Shown one piece after another: positions 26,488-35,480 of a stretch of DNA of 64,000 nt. The stretch is from positions 1 through 64,000 of the forward strand of contig CALFMN010000053.1 in NCBI GenBank assembly GCA_937879875.1, read 5' to 3'. Position 1 is the first letter of the stretch. Each line of letters begins with the position of its first letter. The stretch comes from an uncultured Chloroflexota bacterium. Its GTDB lineage: Bacteria; Chloroflexota; Dehalococcoidia; CAUJGQ01. The notes under the pieces were generated by a model, which worked only from the letters and a program-made list of their open reading frames with translations, did not search any database and had not been told where the DNA came from. Made by a program: the position numbers and the translations under genes.

Positions 26488-27696
26488 ATGCCAGGAGAGC
26501 TTTCACGCGCCGCGGCGATCGTCGGCGCAACCGAGGCGAACGAGATCGGCTATCCGGAGACGCCGAAGACCTCGCTGCAACTGCACATCGAGGCGATCAA
26601 GAACGTCAGCGACCAGACCGGCATTCCCATTTCGCGCATCGACGGCATCTTCTCCGCCGGCTGGTCTTCCGAGCTGGCCGAGCACCTGGGTCTGCACCCG
26701 CGCTACATCGACACGACGGCCGTGGGCGGCTGCTCGTTCGAGATGCACGTCCATCACGCGCTGGCGGCGATTCACGCTGGCATCATTGACGTGGCGCTGA
26801 TCAGCCACGGCGAGGCCGGTTGGTCGGCCCGCGCCAACAAGGGTCGCGGCACCGGCGGCTTCCGCGGCTCGGGCGATCCCTGGTCGCCGGGGGCGCAATT
26901 CTCATCGGCGTACGGTCTGTCGGGCGCACCGTCGAACTATGCGCACGCGATGACGCGCCACAACTACCGCTACGGCACGACACCGACGGACTTCGCTCAC
27001 ATCGCCGTGGTAACGCGGCAATGGGCGATGCTGAACCCGCGCGCGATCATGTTCTCGCCCGAGAGCAATCCGGGCGGCGGGCCGATCTCGGTGGAAGACG
27101 TGCAGAAGGCACGTCTGATCGCCTGGCCGCTGACGCTGCTGCACTGCTGCCTGGTGACGGACTACGGCGGCGCCGTGCTGGTCGCGAACCCGGAGATCGC
27201 CCGCAGTGTCAGGACGAAGCCGGTCTGGATCGCCGGCGCGGGCGAGAGCATGAGCCACTCCAACATGCTGGAGATGGAGGATTTCACCGCGACTTCGGCG
27301 GCCGCTTCTTCCGCCACGGCCTACAAGATGGCCGGCATGGGGCCGGAAGAGATGGAAATGGCGATGATCTACGACTCGTTTACGGTCACGGCCGGGATCA
27401 CCGCCGAAATGCTCGGCCTGGCGCCGCGCGGCGAGGGCTTCCGCCTCTGGCAGAACGGCGATGCCGCGCCCGGCGGCCGGCTGCCGATCAACACCAACGG
27501 CGGCGGCCTCTCCTTCAACCACTCCGGCATGTACGGCATGCAACTGCTGGTCGAGGCGTATCGCCAGCTTACCGGCACTGCTGAAGACGGCGTGAACGGC
27601 CTGACCGGCAAGCAGACCAGCGCCCGCTCCTGCGTGGTCAACGGCACCGGCGGCAGCCTTTCGACCACCGGCACGCTGGTATTGGTCGCGGATTAG
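26488..27696 (+). CDS. SCP2-type thiolase (acetyl-CoA acetyltransferase-like)
   Basis: 402 residues of thiolase-superfamily sequence. The nucleophile Cys is in VGGCSFEMHVHHAL; TNGGGLSFNHSGMYG replaces the usual GHPxGA block, giving His but no HP; the closing block CVVNGTGGSLSTTGTLVL is normal apart from a Val-Asn-Gly core. SCP2-type thiolases act with a DUF35 partner, here the gene 95 bases upstream. Depending on the active site they may cleave 3-ketoacyl-CoA or do aldol chemistry. AGAGGA precedes ATG 26488. Confidence 0.88.
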   Translation: MPGELSRAAAIVGATEANEIGYPETPKTSLQLHIEAIKNVSDQTGIPISRIDGIFSAGWSSELAEHLGLHPRYIDTTAVGGCSFEMHVHHALAAIHAGIIDVALISHGEAGWSARANKGRGTGGFRGSGDPWSPGAQFSSAYGLSGAPSNYAHAMTRHNYRYGTTPTDFAHIAVVTRQWAMLNPRAIMFSPESNPGGGPISVEDVQKARLIAWPLTLLHCCLVTDYGGAVLVANPEIARSVRTKPVWIAGAGESMSHSNMLEMEDFTATSAAASSATAYKMAGMGPEEMEMAMIYDSFTVTAGITAEMLGLAPRGEGFRLWQNGDAAPGGRLPINTNGGGLSFNHSGMYGMQLLVEAYRQLTGTAEDGVNGLTGKQTSARSCVVNGTGGSLSTTGTLVLVAD

Positions 27697-27737
27697 CGCG
27701 TCGCACCCACGGGCCATCGCCGGATGGCGGCGGGGTT

Positions 27738-27762
27738 GGGAGTCGTCGGACTCTCGACTCCC
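27738..27762 (+). terminator. Stem-loop after the thiolase gene
   Basis: GGGAGTC and GACTCCC (7 bp) with an 11-base loop, 41 bases after the thiolase stop. No U-tract follows, so it is only a possible terminator. Confidence 0.35.
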
Positions 27763-27806
27763 GCCGCTTCGTCTTGACCCCGGCGCGGCCGTCCGCCCTC
27801 CGCCGT

Positions 27807-27834
27807 TTGCAATCGTTACGGCAGCGGCTAGAGT
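27807..27834 (+). promoter_or_regulatory. Sigma-70 type promoter for the acyl-CoA dehydrogenase
   Basis: TTGCAA (27807-27812), 16 bases, TAGAGT (27829-27834), about 80 bases before the ATG at 27917. Confidence 0.5.
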
Positions 27835-27916
27835 GGAGAACGGCTGTTGCGCGGCGACCGGGACCGATCCGGCAGCATGGCGCCGACGCGGCGATGCGGC
27901 CACAAGGACAGGAGCG

Positions 27917-29086
27917 ATGGACTTTCGGCTGAACGCAGAGGACGAGCGGTTTCGCGGTGAGGTGCGGCGGTTCCTCGCGGACCACTGGACCGGCGAGGCG
28001 AACGGCTACGAAGCATCGAATGAGGATGCCTTTCACGCCCAGCAACGCTTTCAGCGCACGCTTGCCGAACGCGGCTGGCTGACGCTCGCCTGGCCGCAGG
28101 AGTACGGCGGCATGGGCGCGAGCCACCTGCGCCAGCTCGTCTTTCAGGAAGAGGTCGGCCGCGTCGGCGCCCCGGCCACAAACGGCGGCATCAACCTTGT
28201 CGGCCCGTGCCTGATCGTGCACGGCACCGAAGCGCAGAAGCAGCGCTTCCTGCCGCCGATCGCGCGTGGCGAGGCGTACTGGTGCCAGGGCTTCAGCGAG
28301 CCCGGCTCGGGCTCGGACCTCGCCTCGCTGCAGCTGCGCGCCGTGCGCGACGGCGACGACTTCGTGCTCAACGGCCAGAAGATCTGGACCAGCGGCGCCC
28401 AGTACGCCGACTGGATTCACGTGCTGGGACGCACCGACCCGGATGCGCCCAAGCACCGCGGCATCACCTACTTCATGGCCGAGATGTCATCGCCCGGCAT
28501 CAGCGTGCGCCCGATCGTGCAGATGAACGGCCGCTCCGGCTTCAACGAAACCTTCTTCGAGAACGTGCGCGTGCCGGCCAACCAGGTGATCGGCGAGGTC
28601 AACCGCGGCTGGTACGCGGCCACGACGACGCTGGACTTCGAGCGCTCGGGCATCGGCTTCGTCGTCGGCGCCGAGCGCGCGTTGGCGAAGTTGCTCGATT
28701 TCGCCGGAAAGGCCGGCGCGAGCGGCGCGCGGGCGGCCGACCGGCCGGGCGTACGGGCGAAGCTGGCGGAGCTGCAGATCGAGGCCGAGGTCGGCCGCTG
28801 GCTTGCCTACCGCGTCGCCTGGATGCAGGGCCAGGGGCTGATTCCCAACTACGAATCCTCGATGTCCAAGGTCTATGGCACCGAGCTGAACCAGCGCGTA
28901 GCGGCCGCGGGCATCAACCTGCTCGGTCTGTACGGCGGCCTACGCCCCGGTTCGGCATACGCGCCGCTGCGGGGCGATCTCGAAGACATGTATCTCTCCA
29001 CGGTCTCGTACACGATCGCGGCGGGCACGAGCGAGATCCAGCGCAACATCATCGCCACACGCGGACTCGGCCTGCCGCGCGGCTAG
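27917..29086 (+). CDS. Acyl-CoA dehydrogenase
   Basis: 389-residue FAD-dependent acyl-CoA dehydrogenase. Typical blocks: LAWPQEYGGMGAS, GFSEPGSGSDLASLQLRA, LNGQKIWTSGAQYADW and TIAAGTSEIQRNIIATR. The late position holds AAGT where many members have YEGT, so the catalytic base is probably the helix-G Glu in TTLDFERSG, as in isovaleryl- and long-chain enzymes. It follows the thiolase on the same strand but has its own promoter. GGAG precedes ATG 27917. Confidence 0.92.
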   Translation: MDFRLNAEDERFRGEVRRFLADHWTGEANGYEASNEDAFHAQQRFQRTLAERGWLTLAWPQEYGGMGASHLRQLVFQEEVGRVGAPATNGGINLVGPCLIVHGTEAQKQRFLPPIARGEAYWCQGFSEPGSGSDLASLQLRAVRDGDDFVLNGQKIWTSGAQYADWIHVLGRTDPDAPKHRGITYFMAEMSSPGISVRPIVQMNGRSGFNETFFENVRVPANQVIGEVNRGWYAATTTLDFERSGIGFVVGAERALAKLLDFAGKAGASGARAADRPGVRAKLAELQIEAEVGRWLAYRVAWMQGQGLIPNYESSMSKVYGTELNQRVAAAGINLLGLYGGLRPGSAYAPLRGDLEDMYLSTVSYTIAAGTSEIQRNIIATRGLGLPRG

Positions 29087-29140
29087 CGCGTCGGCTGCAA
29101 ACCATGAATTCACCGCGCGGTCGCGCAGGAAGGAACCGGC

Positions 29141-30064
29141 ATGGCTGAGCGGCATCTCGAGGGCAAAGTGGCGATCGTCACCGGCGGCGCCGGCGGCATG
29201 GGTAGCCGGGTATCGAAAATCTTTGCGGAGCAGGGCGCGAAGGTCGTCGTCGCCGATACGGGCGCCGATGTCGAAGGCCGCATGGGTATGAATCCGGGCC
29301 GGGTTAACGCGGTTGTGGACGAGATTGCCGCCGCCGGCGGCACGGCCAGGGGCTCGATCGGCGACGCCGCGGACATGGATTACGCCGAGCGGCTGGTGCG
29401 CGAGACCATCGAAGGCTACGGCGGGCTGGACGTGCTGGTCTGCGCCCACGGCATTCTGCGCGAGCGCATGATCTTCAACATGACCGAGGACGAGTGGGAC
29501 GGGCTCGTACGTGCCCACCTGAAGGGCTGCTTCGCTCCCACGAAGTTCGCTTCGATCTACTGGCGGGCGACGCGGGCGGGCGGGCGCATCATCTACTTCA
29601 CCTCGGCGGCGGGGATTCGCGGCGGCGCAGGCCAGCCCAACTACTCGGCGGCGCAGCAGGCCAAGGTCGGCCTGATGCGCTCCAACGCCCAGGCGCTGGC
29701 GCGCTACGGCGTCACCGCCAACTGCATCTCGCCCGCCGCCTCGACACGGATGACCGATCGCGGCCGGGCCGCGTCGGAAGCGCAGCGCGAGGGCGCCGAA
29801 CCGGCGAGCCTCGCGGCCGCGGGCACGGCGCTCGATCCGAGGAACGTCGTGCCGGCGATCGTCTATCTGGCTTCGGATGCCGGCGCCAACGTCACTGGCC
29901 GCGTGATCGGCGCCACCGGCCATCGCATCAGCATCTGGCACGAGCCGGAGTGGGAGAACGTGATCTACTCGGAGACGCCGTTCTGGGACATCGACCGGCT
30001 GTTCGAGCTGATGCCGACCACGCTTGGCGCAGCCGGCTGGGCACTGCCGCCCATGCAGATCTGA
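29141..30064 (+). CDS. SDR-family oxidoreductase with C-terminal extension (copy 1)
   Basis: 307 residues. Cofactor loop VTGGAGGMGSRVSKIF, then VVVADTGADVEGR (Asp, NAD-type); catalytic Ser in YFTSAAG and Tyr-Lys as YSAAQQAK, giving YxxxxxK rather than the usual YxxxK. The reading is NYSAAQQAKVG, so Tyr to Lys spacing is longer than normal and needs checking. About 50 residues beyond the SDR core (HEPEWENVIYSETPFWDIDRLFELM) are shared with the next gene. The two are tandem duplicates of MFE-2-like SDR type. Confidence 0.85.
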   Translation: MAERHLEGKVAIVTGGAGGMGSRVSKIFAEQGAKVVVADTGADVEGRMGMNPGRVNAVVDEIAAAGGTARGSIGDAADMDYAERLVRETIEGYGGLDVLVCAHGILRERMIFNMTEDEWDGLVRAHLKGCFAPTKFASIYWRATRAGGRIIYFTSAAGIRGGAGQPNYSAAQQAKVGLMRSNAQALARYGVTANCISPAASTRMTDRGRAASEAQREGAEPASLAAAGTALDPRNVVPAIVYLASDAGANVTGRVIGATGHRISIWHEPEWENVIYSETPFWDIDRLFELMPTTLGAAGWALPPMQI

Positions 30065-30084
30065 CGCGAAACCAGGGCTAACAG

Positions 30085-30156
30085 ATGGTTTCAAAACCTG
30101 CTCGTTGCCCCGGGCTCGCTCGTAAGGCTCCGCGCAGGCGCAGGTTTTGAAACCAT
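30085..30156 (+). repeat. 17-bp perfect inverted repeat before the second SDR
   Basis: Arms ATGGTTTCAAAACCTGC (30085-30101) and its exact complement (30140-30156) with a 38-base GC-rich loop. The right arm ends 4 bases before the AAGGAGGAG ribosome site of the gene at 30175. It may be an attenuator, an RNA-stability element or a small repeat element. Confidence 0.65.
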
Positions 30157-30174
30157 GTCCAAGGAGGAGACAAC

Positions 30175-31149
30175 ATGCCGGGCAGGCATCTTGAGGGCAA
30201 GGTCGCGATCGTTACGGGCGGTGCGGGCGGCATGGGCAGTTGGATCTGCAAAGTCTTCGCGGAACAGGGCGCGAAGGTGGTGGTTGCAGATACGGGCGCC
30301 GATGTCGAGGGCCGCATGGGCATGGACGCCGGCCGGGTCAACGCCGTCGTCGGTGAGATCACGGCGGCAGGCGGCACGGCGCGCGGCTCGATCGGCGATG
30401 TGGCGGACATGGACTATGCCGAACGATTGGTGCGCGAGACGATCGAGGGCTACGGCGGGCTGGACGTGCTGGTCTGCGCCCACGGCATTCTGCGCGAGCG
30501 CATGATCTTCAACATGACCGAAGACGAGTGGGACGGGCTCGTCCGGGCGCATCTCAAGGGCTGCTTCGCACCCACCAAGTTTGCTTCGATCTACTGGCGC
30601 GCCACCCGCACCGGTGGGCGGCTGATCTACTTCACCTCCGATGCCGGCATCCACGGCTCCGCGGGCCAGCCGAACTACTCGGCCGCGCACGCCGGCAAGC
30701 TCGGCCTGATGCGCTCGAACGCTCGCGCCCTGCAACGCTACGGCGTCACCTGCAACTGCATCGCGCCGCTCGCCTCCACGCGCATGACGGACCGCGGCCG
30801 CGGTGCCAGCGACGCGCAGCGGGAGGGCGCCGCGCCCGCCAGCCTCGCGGCGGCGGGCACGACGCTCGATCCGAAGAACGTCGTGCCGATCATCGTCTGG
30901 CTGGCGTCTGACGAGGGCGGCGCCGTGACGGGACGTATCTTCGGCGCCACGGGTCACCGCATCAGTCTCTTCCGCGAGCCGTATCAGGAGCGCAGCCTCT
31001 TCTCGGACACGCCCTTCTTCGACATCGATCGGCTGTTCGAGCAGTGGCCGCGGACGCTCGGCGCCGGCGGCTTCCCGCTCAACCGCATGCAGGGCATGCA
31101 AGCGATGGCGCCGCCGGCAGAGGCGCAAGCGCCCGTGCCCGGCTCCTGA
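30175..31149 (+). CDS. SDR-family oxidoreductase with C-terminal extension (copy 2)
   Basis: 324 residues, a close paralogue of the gene just upstream over its whole length, including the unusual GAGGMG cofactor loop, DVEGRMGM, FNMTEDEWDGLVRAHLKG and the C-terminal FFDIDRLFEQWP extension. The catalytic region reads YFTSDAGIHG and NYSAAHAGKLG. The C-terminus is longer and Ala/Pro-rich. AAGGAGGAG precedes ATG 30175, directly behind a 17-bp inverted repeat. Substrate unknown; the acyl-CoA context suggests a hydroxyacyl-CoA or alcohol. Confidence 0.87.
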   Translation: MPGRHLEGKVAIVTGGAGGMGSWICKVFAEQGAKVVVADTGADVEGRMGMDAGRVNAVVGEITAAGGTARGSIGDVADMDYAERLVRETIEGYGGLDVLVCAHGILRERMIFNMTEDEWDGLVRAHLKGCFAPTKFASIYWRATRTGGRLIYFTSDAGIHGSAGQPNYSAAHAGKLGLMRSNARALQRYGVTCNCIAPLASTRMTDRGRGASDAQREGAAPASLAAAGTTLDPKNVVPIIVWLASDEGGAVTGRIFGATGHRISLFREPYQERSLFSDTPFFDIDRLFEQWPRTLGAGGFPLNRMQGMQAMAPPAEAQAPVPGS

Positions 31150-31169
31150 GGCCTCCGGGCACGCCTTTG

Positions 31170-31604
31170 TCATACCCGTTCGAGAATGACAACAGGGATC
31201 TCACGGCTGGTCTTCGTCTGGTATTCGTCGTAGCCGGGCCAGATGCTCGTCATGCGTCGCCAGAGCGCCGGCTTCTCGGTCGCGTTGGCCGTGCGGGCGC
31301 GGGCCTTGAAGCGCTCGGCGCCCACCTGCACCTGCACTTCCGGTTGCTCGACCAGATTGCGGTACCACTGCGGGTGCCGCGGTGAGCCGCCGCGCGAGGC
31401 GACGATCAGGTAGCGGTCGCCGTCCTTGCCGTAGATCAGCGGTGTGAGCCGCGGTTCGCCCGAACGGCGGCCCGTTGTGGTCAGCAGCAGCGTGGGCACT
31501 CCGTTCCAGATGTGGCCGTCTTCGCCGTTCGAGGCGATGTAGCGCCGCGCGTGCTCTTCCTGCCAGGTTTCCGTCCTGGCTGCCGTTTCGCCCTGTTCGG
31601 TCAT
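31170..31604 (-). CDS. Deazaflavin (F420)-dependent nitroreductase-family protein (Ddn-like)
   Basis: 144 residues. Family blocks: NGVPTLLLTTTGRRSGEPRLTPL, GDRYLIVASRGGSPRHPQWYRNL and the end VVILERV. Ddn-type proteins use reduced F420 to reduce quinones or nitro compounds, and are common in Actinobacteria and Chloroflexota. It faces the second SDR, with 20 bases between stops. GAGGAC lies about 5 bases before ATG 31604. Confidence 0.88.
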   Translation of the reverse strand: MTEQGETAARTETWQEEHARRYIASNGEDGHIWNGVPTLLLTTTGRRSGEPRLTPLIYGKDGDRYLIVASRGGSPRHPQWYRNLVEQPEVQVQVGAERFKARARTANATEKPALWRRMTSIWPGYDEYQTKTSREIPVVILERV

Positions 31605-31732
31605 GCTCGTCCTCACTCTTCGCCAACGTGCGTGACCGGCGCAGTCTCGCATACTCCGGCGCCCCGCCGCTATACTCGGAGACGTCGCCGCGCCGTGCCT
31701 TCCGCAACCGATCGGCGGCCCGATGGTGAGCC

Positions 31733-34129
31733 ATGCTCAGCCCGTACCGAGTGCTCGACCTGACCGACGACCGCGCCGCGCTCGGGCCGCAGATCCTGGC
31801 CGATCTCGGCGCCGAAGTGATCACGATCGAGCCGCCCGGCGGCAGCCCCGCGCGGAGCGGCCGCGGCCTGCGCTTCGCAGCCTTCAACCGCAACAAGCGC
31901 AGCGTCACGCTGGACCTCGACACCGCCGCAGGCCGCGCGGCCCTGCTCGACCTCGTCGCCGGCGCGGACTTCCTGTTCGAGAACGCGGAGCCCGATGCGA
32001 TGGCCGCGCGCGGCCTCGGCTTCGACGCCTTGCGCAACGCCAACCCGCGGCTGATCTACGTGGCGATCTCGCCCTTCGGCCAGGACGGCCCCTACCGTGG
32101 CTTCCTCGCCAGCGACCTCACACTCTCGGCGCTCAGCGGCCAGATGGCGATGTACGGCGACGCCGACCGCCCGCCGGTGCGCATGTCCGTTCCCCAGGCA
32201 TGGCTGCACGCGGCCGCCGAGAGCGCGGTCGCGGCGATGGTGGCCCTGCAGCGCCGCACGCAGAGCGACGAGGCGCAGTTCGTCGACGTCTCGGTGCAGG
32301 CGGCGCTGATCCTGACCGCCGTGAACGCGACGATCGCCGCCGCCGTGCAGGGCAAGGACTTCGAGCGCAACGGCAGCATCGTGCAGCTTGGGCTGCACAA
32401 CGCGCCGACGGTCTTCGCCTGCGCCGATGGCTACGCCGTGCTCTTCTCGCAGAATCTTTGGCCGAAGCTGGTGGGCTGGATGGTGGAGGCCGGCAGCCTG
32501 CCGGCATCGTGGCTCACCGATGTCGAGTGGTCCACGTTCTTCCCCGACTTCCTCTCGGGCAGGCCGGTGAAGCATTCCTACGATGAGCTGGTGGAGCGGG
32601 CGGCGGCGTTCGTGGCAAAGTTCCCGGCGCAAACGCTCTTTCGCCGCGGCCTCGCCGAGGGCGTGTTTATCGCGCCCGTCAATACGCTGGCGGGCGTGCT
32701 CGCCTTCGACCAGCTCGCGGCCCGCGGCTACTGGCAGCCGCTGCGCCTGCCGGACGGCCGCGAGCTGCGAACGCCCGGCCCCTTCGTCCGCGCCAGCGCC
32801 ACACCGATCCGCTACCGTCGCGGCGTGCCCGAGCCGGGCGAAGGCAACGCCGAATTGCTGAATGCCGCGGGCCGGCGCCGGCCGCGACCGCGCGGAGCAA
32901 CGACCGTGACGAACGACGCGGCGCTGCCGTTCGCCGGACTGCACGTGGCCGACTTCTCCTGGGTCGGCGTTGGGCCGCTGACGGCGAAATACCTGGCGGA
33001 CCACGGCGCCACCACCGTGCGCGTCGAAACAGCGCAGCCGCCGGATATCCTGCGTGTGAACGGGCCGTTTGCGGACGGCGTGTTCGGCGCCAACCGCTCC
33101 CACTTCTTCGGCATGTTCAACTCGTCCAAGCTCTCGATCGCGCTGAATCTCAAGCATCCGGCGGGGCAGGCGGTGGCGCGCCGGCTGATCGCCTGGGCTG
33201 ACGTGTATCTGGAGTCGTTCACGCCCGGCACGATGGCCGCCCTGGGGCTGGGCTACGCAACGGCGCGGGCGCTCAACCCGGGCATCATCATGGCGAGCAC
33301 CTGCCTGATGGGGCAGACCGGCCCGGCCGCGCCGCTCGCCGGTTACGGCACACACGCGGCGGCGATCTCGGGTTTCGTCGAGATCACCGGCTGGCCCGAC
33401 CGGGCGCCGGCCGGTCCGTACGCGGCCTACACTGATCTCATGGCGCCGCGCTTCCTCGCCGCGAGTCTGATGGCAGCGCTCGACCACCGCCGCCGCACCG
33501 GCGAAGGGCAGTACATCGAGCAGTCGCAGATGGAGGCAGCGCTGCACTTCCTCGCTCCTGAGCTACTTCAGCATCAGCTCGATGGCACGTTGCCGGCGCG
33601 CCGTGGCAACGACTCGCCGGACGCCGCACCACACGGCGTCTACCCATGCCTTGGCGAAGACCAGTGGTGTGCGATCGCCGTGGAAACGGACGCACAGTGG
33701 CAGGCGCTCTGCCATGCGCTTGGCGATCCGGCGTGGACGGCCGACCCGTTGCTGGACAGCGCGACCGGTCGCCTCATAGCGCGGGCGACGATCGACCGTG
33801 AGCTATCCGCCTGGACACGGCAGCGCGACCGCTACGCCGTCATGGACGAGTTGCAGCGGGCGGGCGTGCCGGCGGGCGTCGTGCAGCGCTCCAGCGACCT
33901 GCTTAAGGACCCGCAGCTCGCACACCGCCGCTACTTCCGGCCGCTCGTTCATCCGGAGATGGGCACGGTGCCCTACGAGGGGCACCAGTTCCGCATCAGC
34001 GGCTATGACAGCGGACCGCGGTTTCCGGCGCCGTGCCTCGGCGAACACTCGATCGAGGTGCTGCGCGACCTGCTGGGCATGACAGACGACGAAGTCGCCG
34101 AGGTCGTGAGCAGCGGCGCTCTGGCCTGA
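31733..34129 (+). CDS. Fused two-domain CaiB/BaiF CoA-transferase
   Basis: 798 residues containing two class III CoA-transferase domains in one chain: one from residue 1 (VLDLTDDRAALGPQILADLGAEVITIEP) and a second from about 395 (FAGLHVADFSWVGVGPLTAKYLADHGAT). They are joined by an Arg/Pro-rich linker (GRRRPRPRG). Usual family enzymes are homodimers of about 400-residue chains, so this fusion would supply both halves, perhaps with only one catalytic Asp. Both domains show the family NRNK/NSSK-SxxLxL block. The 3' end directly abuts the convergent gene at 34130. Confidence 0.88.
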   Translation: MLSPYRVLDLTDDRAALGPQILADLGAEVITIEPPGGSPARSGRGLRFAAFNRNKRSVTLDLDTAAGRAALLDLVAGADFLFENAEPDAMAARGLGFDALRNANPRLIYVAISPFGQDGPYRGFLASDLTLSALSGQMAMYGDADRPPVRMSVPQAWLHAAAESAVAAMVALQRRTQSDEAQFVDVSVQAALILTAVNATIAAAVQGKDFERNGSIVQLGLHNAPTVFACADGYAVLFSQNLWPKLVGWMVEAGSLPASWLTDVEWSTFFPDFLSGRPVKHSYDELVERAAAFVAKFPAQTLFRRGLAEGVFIAPVNTLAGVLAFDQLAARGYWQPLRLPDGRELRTPGPFVRASATPIRYRRGVPEPGEGNAELLNAAGRRRPRPRGATTVTNDAALPFAGLHVADFSWVGVGPLTAKYLADHGATTVRVETAQPPDILRVNGPFADGVFGANRSHFFGMFNSSKLSIALNLKHPAGQAVARRLIAWADVYLESFTPGTMAALGLGYATARALNPGIIMASTCLMGQTGPAAPLAGYGTHAAAISGFVEITGWPDRAPAGPYAAYTDLMAPRFLAASLMAALDHRRRTGEGQYIEQSQMEAALHFLAPELLQHQLDGTLPARRGNDSPDAAPHGVYPCLGEDQWCAIAVETDAQWQALCHALGDPAWTADPLLDSATGRLIARATIDRELSAWTRQRDRYAVMDELQRAGVPAGVVQRSSDLLKDPQLAHRRYFRPLVHPEMGTVPYEGHQFRISGYDSGPRFPAPCLGEHSIEVLRDLLGMTDDEVAEVVSSGALA

Positions 34130-34423
34130 TCAATCGGGCAGCCGGTAGGTTTCGCTCTCGCCGAAGCGCTTGTCGCGGACGTACTGACCGGGACTCATGC
34201 GCCGGCCCGCCGCCCACGCCGCGAAATATTCCTGCTGGCAGCCGAGACAGAGCGTATAGCGGCCCCAGCGCCGGCAGCCCGCGCCGGGCACCGCCCGCTC
34301 GCAGCCGTCACAGTAGAGTTGATCGACGAGCGCGTCGGCGTGTCCGCCCGGCGGCGCTGAGCTGCCCGCCGAGGCGACCGGGGTTCTCGGCATCTGCGGG
34401 GTCTGATTGTAGGGCGTCGCCAT
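34130..34423 (-). CDS. Small zinc-ribbon protein, unknown
   Basis: 97 residues. A disordered, Pro/Thr-rich N-terminus is followed by a cysteine cluster (YCDGCERA, then GC, then LCLGC), five to six Cys that could hold a zinc ribbon, and a basic tail (RDKRFGESETYRLPD). No recognised family. ATG 34423 is preceded by a GGAGCAGGA stretch. Its stop codon abuts that of the convergent CoA-transferase. Confidence 0.6.
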   Translation of the reverse strand: MATPYNQTPQMPRTPVASAGSSAPPGGHADALVDQLYCDGCERAVPGAGCRRWGRYTLCLGCQQEYFAAWAAGRRMSPGQYVRDKRFGESETYRLPD

Positions 34424-34551
34424 CGTCCTGCTCCGCACCAGCGTCCGTGACGGGGAGCTAGCCTCAGCGGGCACAGTAGAACCGTTGGCTTAGAATTGCC
34501 GTAGAACGGATCAACAAAAGCTGGCGAATTGAAGGCTGGCTGTCGGAGGGC

Positions 34552-35391
34552 TCAGCGCGCCGGTCTGCGCCAGAGGCGCAGCTCGGTATCGCCCGTCTGC
34601 TGTGCGAAGAGGCCGGAAGGCGACGCTGCGGCCAGCAGGTCGCGCAACTCCGTCTCGAATGCACGCAGCCGATTGCCGAACAGGTGCGGAGCCGAGCCTG
34701 ATGTGGAAAACTGCATCGCCACGATGTCGTCGATGGTTCGCACGATGACCGCACCGCCGCGAATCTGCACGATCTGCGGCTCGGGAAAGCCAGCCCTGCC
34801 GAGCACGACCAGCTCGTCGTCGGGGGTGCCGTGACGCAGCACGCCCTGCCCGGCGCGGCGCTCCGGGCCGAGGTAGTGACGAATCAATGCGTCGATCTCC
34901 ACGCGTGGCGGCGCCGGCTGCGGCAATGGGCCGGGATTCGGGTCGCCGCCCTGCGCCGCGCTGACCTGCACGAAGGCGCCGCCTGGCTCCAGCATCTGGA
35001 AGACGGCCGCGGCGACCCGGTCACGGTCCATCCAGTGAAACGACGCGGCGAAGGTTGCCGCGCGAAAGCTGCCCAACCCGGCGGGCAAGTCCTCGGCCAA
35101 CGCCTGCACCCAGCGCGCGTTGGCGATCCCGTGTTCGGCGGCTCCGCGCTCGGCCTCGGCCAGCATCTCCGCATCGGCGTCCACGCCGACGACCTGCGCG
35201 AACAGGTGTGCGAGACGCAGGGCGATGACCCCCGGCCCGCAGCCGACATCGAGCAGGCGGCCGAGCCCATCGAGCTGCAGCGCCGCGGCCAGCACGTCGG
35301 CAAGCTGCGGCGGATAGGGCAGCCGGCCCCGCACATAGTAGCGGGCGCTGCCGCGAAAGAGCGTCGGATCCCATTCCCAGCCGCGCGGCAT
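34552..35391 (-). CDS. Class I SAM-dependent methyltransferase
   Basis: 279 residues. The SAM site is RLLDVGCGPGVIALRLAH, then VVGVDADAEMLAEAE; post-core blocks are FRAATFAASFHWMDR and FQMLEPGGAFVQVS. It resembles the Methyltransf_11/UbiE-like group. The substrate is unknown. ATG 35391 (MPRGWEWDPTLF) has GAGGAC just upstream. It is transcribed after the AhpD-like gene on the same strand. Confidence 0.87.
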   Translation of the reverse strand: MPRGWEWDPTLFRGSARYYVRGRLPYPPQLADVLAAALQLDGLGRLLDVGCGPGVIALRLAHLFAQVVGVDADAEMLAEAERGAAEHGIANARWVQALAEDLPAGLGSFRAATFAASFHWMDRDRVAAAVFQMLEPGGAFVQVSAAQGGDPNPGPLPQPAPPRVEIDALIRHYLGPERRAGQGVLRHGTPDDELVVLGRAGFPEPQIVQIRGGAVIVRTIDDIVAMQFSTSGSAPHLFGNRLRAFETELRDLLAAASPSGLFAQQTGDTELRLWRRPAR

Positions 35392-35480
35392 ACTGTCCTC
35401 GTCGCCATGCCTGTACGGCGCGTGCACTCCGTGGCGCTCGGAGCCGCCGATTCTGCATGGCGTGGCTGGAAGGCTCGCGG

